This document shows positions 63,825 through 64,000 of a DNA stretch of 64,000 nucleotides, piece by piece; position 1 is the stretch's first letter; every line of letters starts with the position of its first letter. The stretch is from assembly GCA_009691245.1 (NCBI GenBank), contig SHUM01000008.1, positions 1 through 64,000 on the forward strand. Reading direction: 5' to 3'. The notes under the pieces are model-generated. The model saw only the letters and a list, made by a program, of their open reading frames with translations, searched no databases and had not been told where the DNA came from. The translations under genes and the position numbers were made by a program. Source of the stretch: Acidobacteriota bacterium (GTDB lineage: Bacteria; Acidobacteriota; Terriglobia; 2-12-FULL-54-10).

Positions 63825-64000
63825 ATGCCGACCAAACAAGAATTACTGGCCACGACCATCGAACATGTGGACATCACGCAGCACAACGTAATTCCACTGG
63901 TGGAGGCGATGAGCAAGATGTCTTACTCGTCGCGCGATCTGGCCCGCGCCGCCAGCATCTACGACCGCATGTTGCGCGATCAGAACTGCGCGGTGATCCT
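63825..64000 (+). CDS. Deoxyhypusine synthase-like protein, 5' part
   Basis: Runs off the right edge. ATG 63825 follows AGGAGGACTTCC, a strong ribosome site. The visible 58 residues, MPTKQELLATTIEHVDITQHNVIPLVEAMSKMSYSSRDLARAASIYDRMLRDQNCAVI, match the start of bacterial deoxyhypusine-synthase-like (often homospermidine-related) NAD enzymes. A CCTCCCC-A-GGGGAGG palindrome at 63751-63765 lies upstream. Confidence 0.8.
   Translation, partial: MPTKQELLATTIEHVDITQHNVIPLVEAMSKMSYSSRDLARAASIYDRMLRDQNCAVI

Overview
The window looks like ordinary chromosome of a moderately GC-rich, Gram-negative, heterotrophic bacterium, most likely an Acidobacteriota (Solibacter/Bryobacterales-like) genome. This is an inference from gene content: an Oar-type TonB-receptor remnant, a DUF5916 outer-membrane protein, a YfhO membrane protein, a DUF6677 protein, Kdo synthesis (KdsB), futalosine-pathway menaquinone synthesis (MqnD), and short palindromic repeats of kinds I associate with this phylum. 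I saw no tRNA, rRNA, CRISPR array, intact IS element or prophage.

Layout. 0-9 kb: mnmG, mscL (with an unusual zinc-ribbon tail), a DUF481 barrel protein, rsmG, a DUF5916 protein, pterin dehydratase and a RibD-like reductase. 8.7-12 kb: a frameshifted sensor kinase and a TonB-receptor pseudogene. 12-20.4 kb: kdsB, a FliA/WhiG-type sigma factor, an RmlC-like epimerase with a carbamoyltransferase, mqnD, a MetE-like protein without zinc ligands, a zinc-ribbon protein, purC and a lone Fis-type HTH. 20.4-23 kb: two minus-strand proteins of unknown role. 23-27 kb: a surface-sugar cassette (GT2, epimerase, aminotransferase, methyltransferase) running into mreD-mrdA-rodA. 31.4-34.2 kb: an RNase E/G with a roughly 450-residue disordered insertion, behind a 560-base leader. 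34.2-37.1 kb: YfhO protein. 37.8-40.7 kb: a tightly overlapped five-gene minus-strand operon (YggS, DUF167, M24 peptidase, DUF6677 and an unlisted 58-residue membrane protein). 40.8-43.2 kb: tmk, holB and a divergent Hfq-like protein. 43.2-47.5 kb: thioesterase, DinB-like protein, amidohydrolase, SDR. 47.6-51.1 kb: LON-domain protein plus an AAA+/VWA pair. 51-58 kb: pirin, a Tat-exported GMC dehydrogenase pair, an ECF sigma/anti-sigma pair, ChrA and a metallo-hydrolase fused to a PilZ-like domain. 58.3-61.2 kb: CbiX-like chelatase, TIM-barrel isomerase, asnS and a small membrane protein. 61.3-63.6 kb: a beta-propeller gene broken by one in-frame TGA. The right edge cuts a deoxyhypusine-synthase-like gene.

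No single multi-gene novel system stands out. The unusual points are inside proteins and repeats: the in-frame TGA in the middle of a propeller blade, the RNase E/G insertion, the Hfq-like protein with altered Sm2 motif, the zinc-ribbon MscL, the MetE-fold protein with all four zinc ligands replaced, the PilZ-metallo-hydrolase fusion, and two near-perfect copies of a long palindromic repeat at gene ends.
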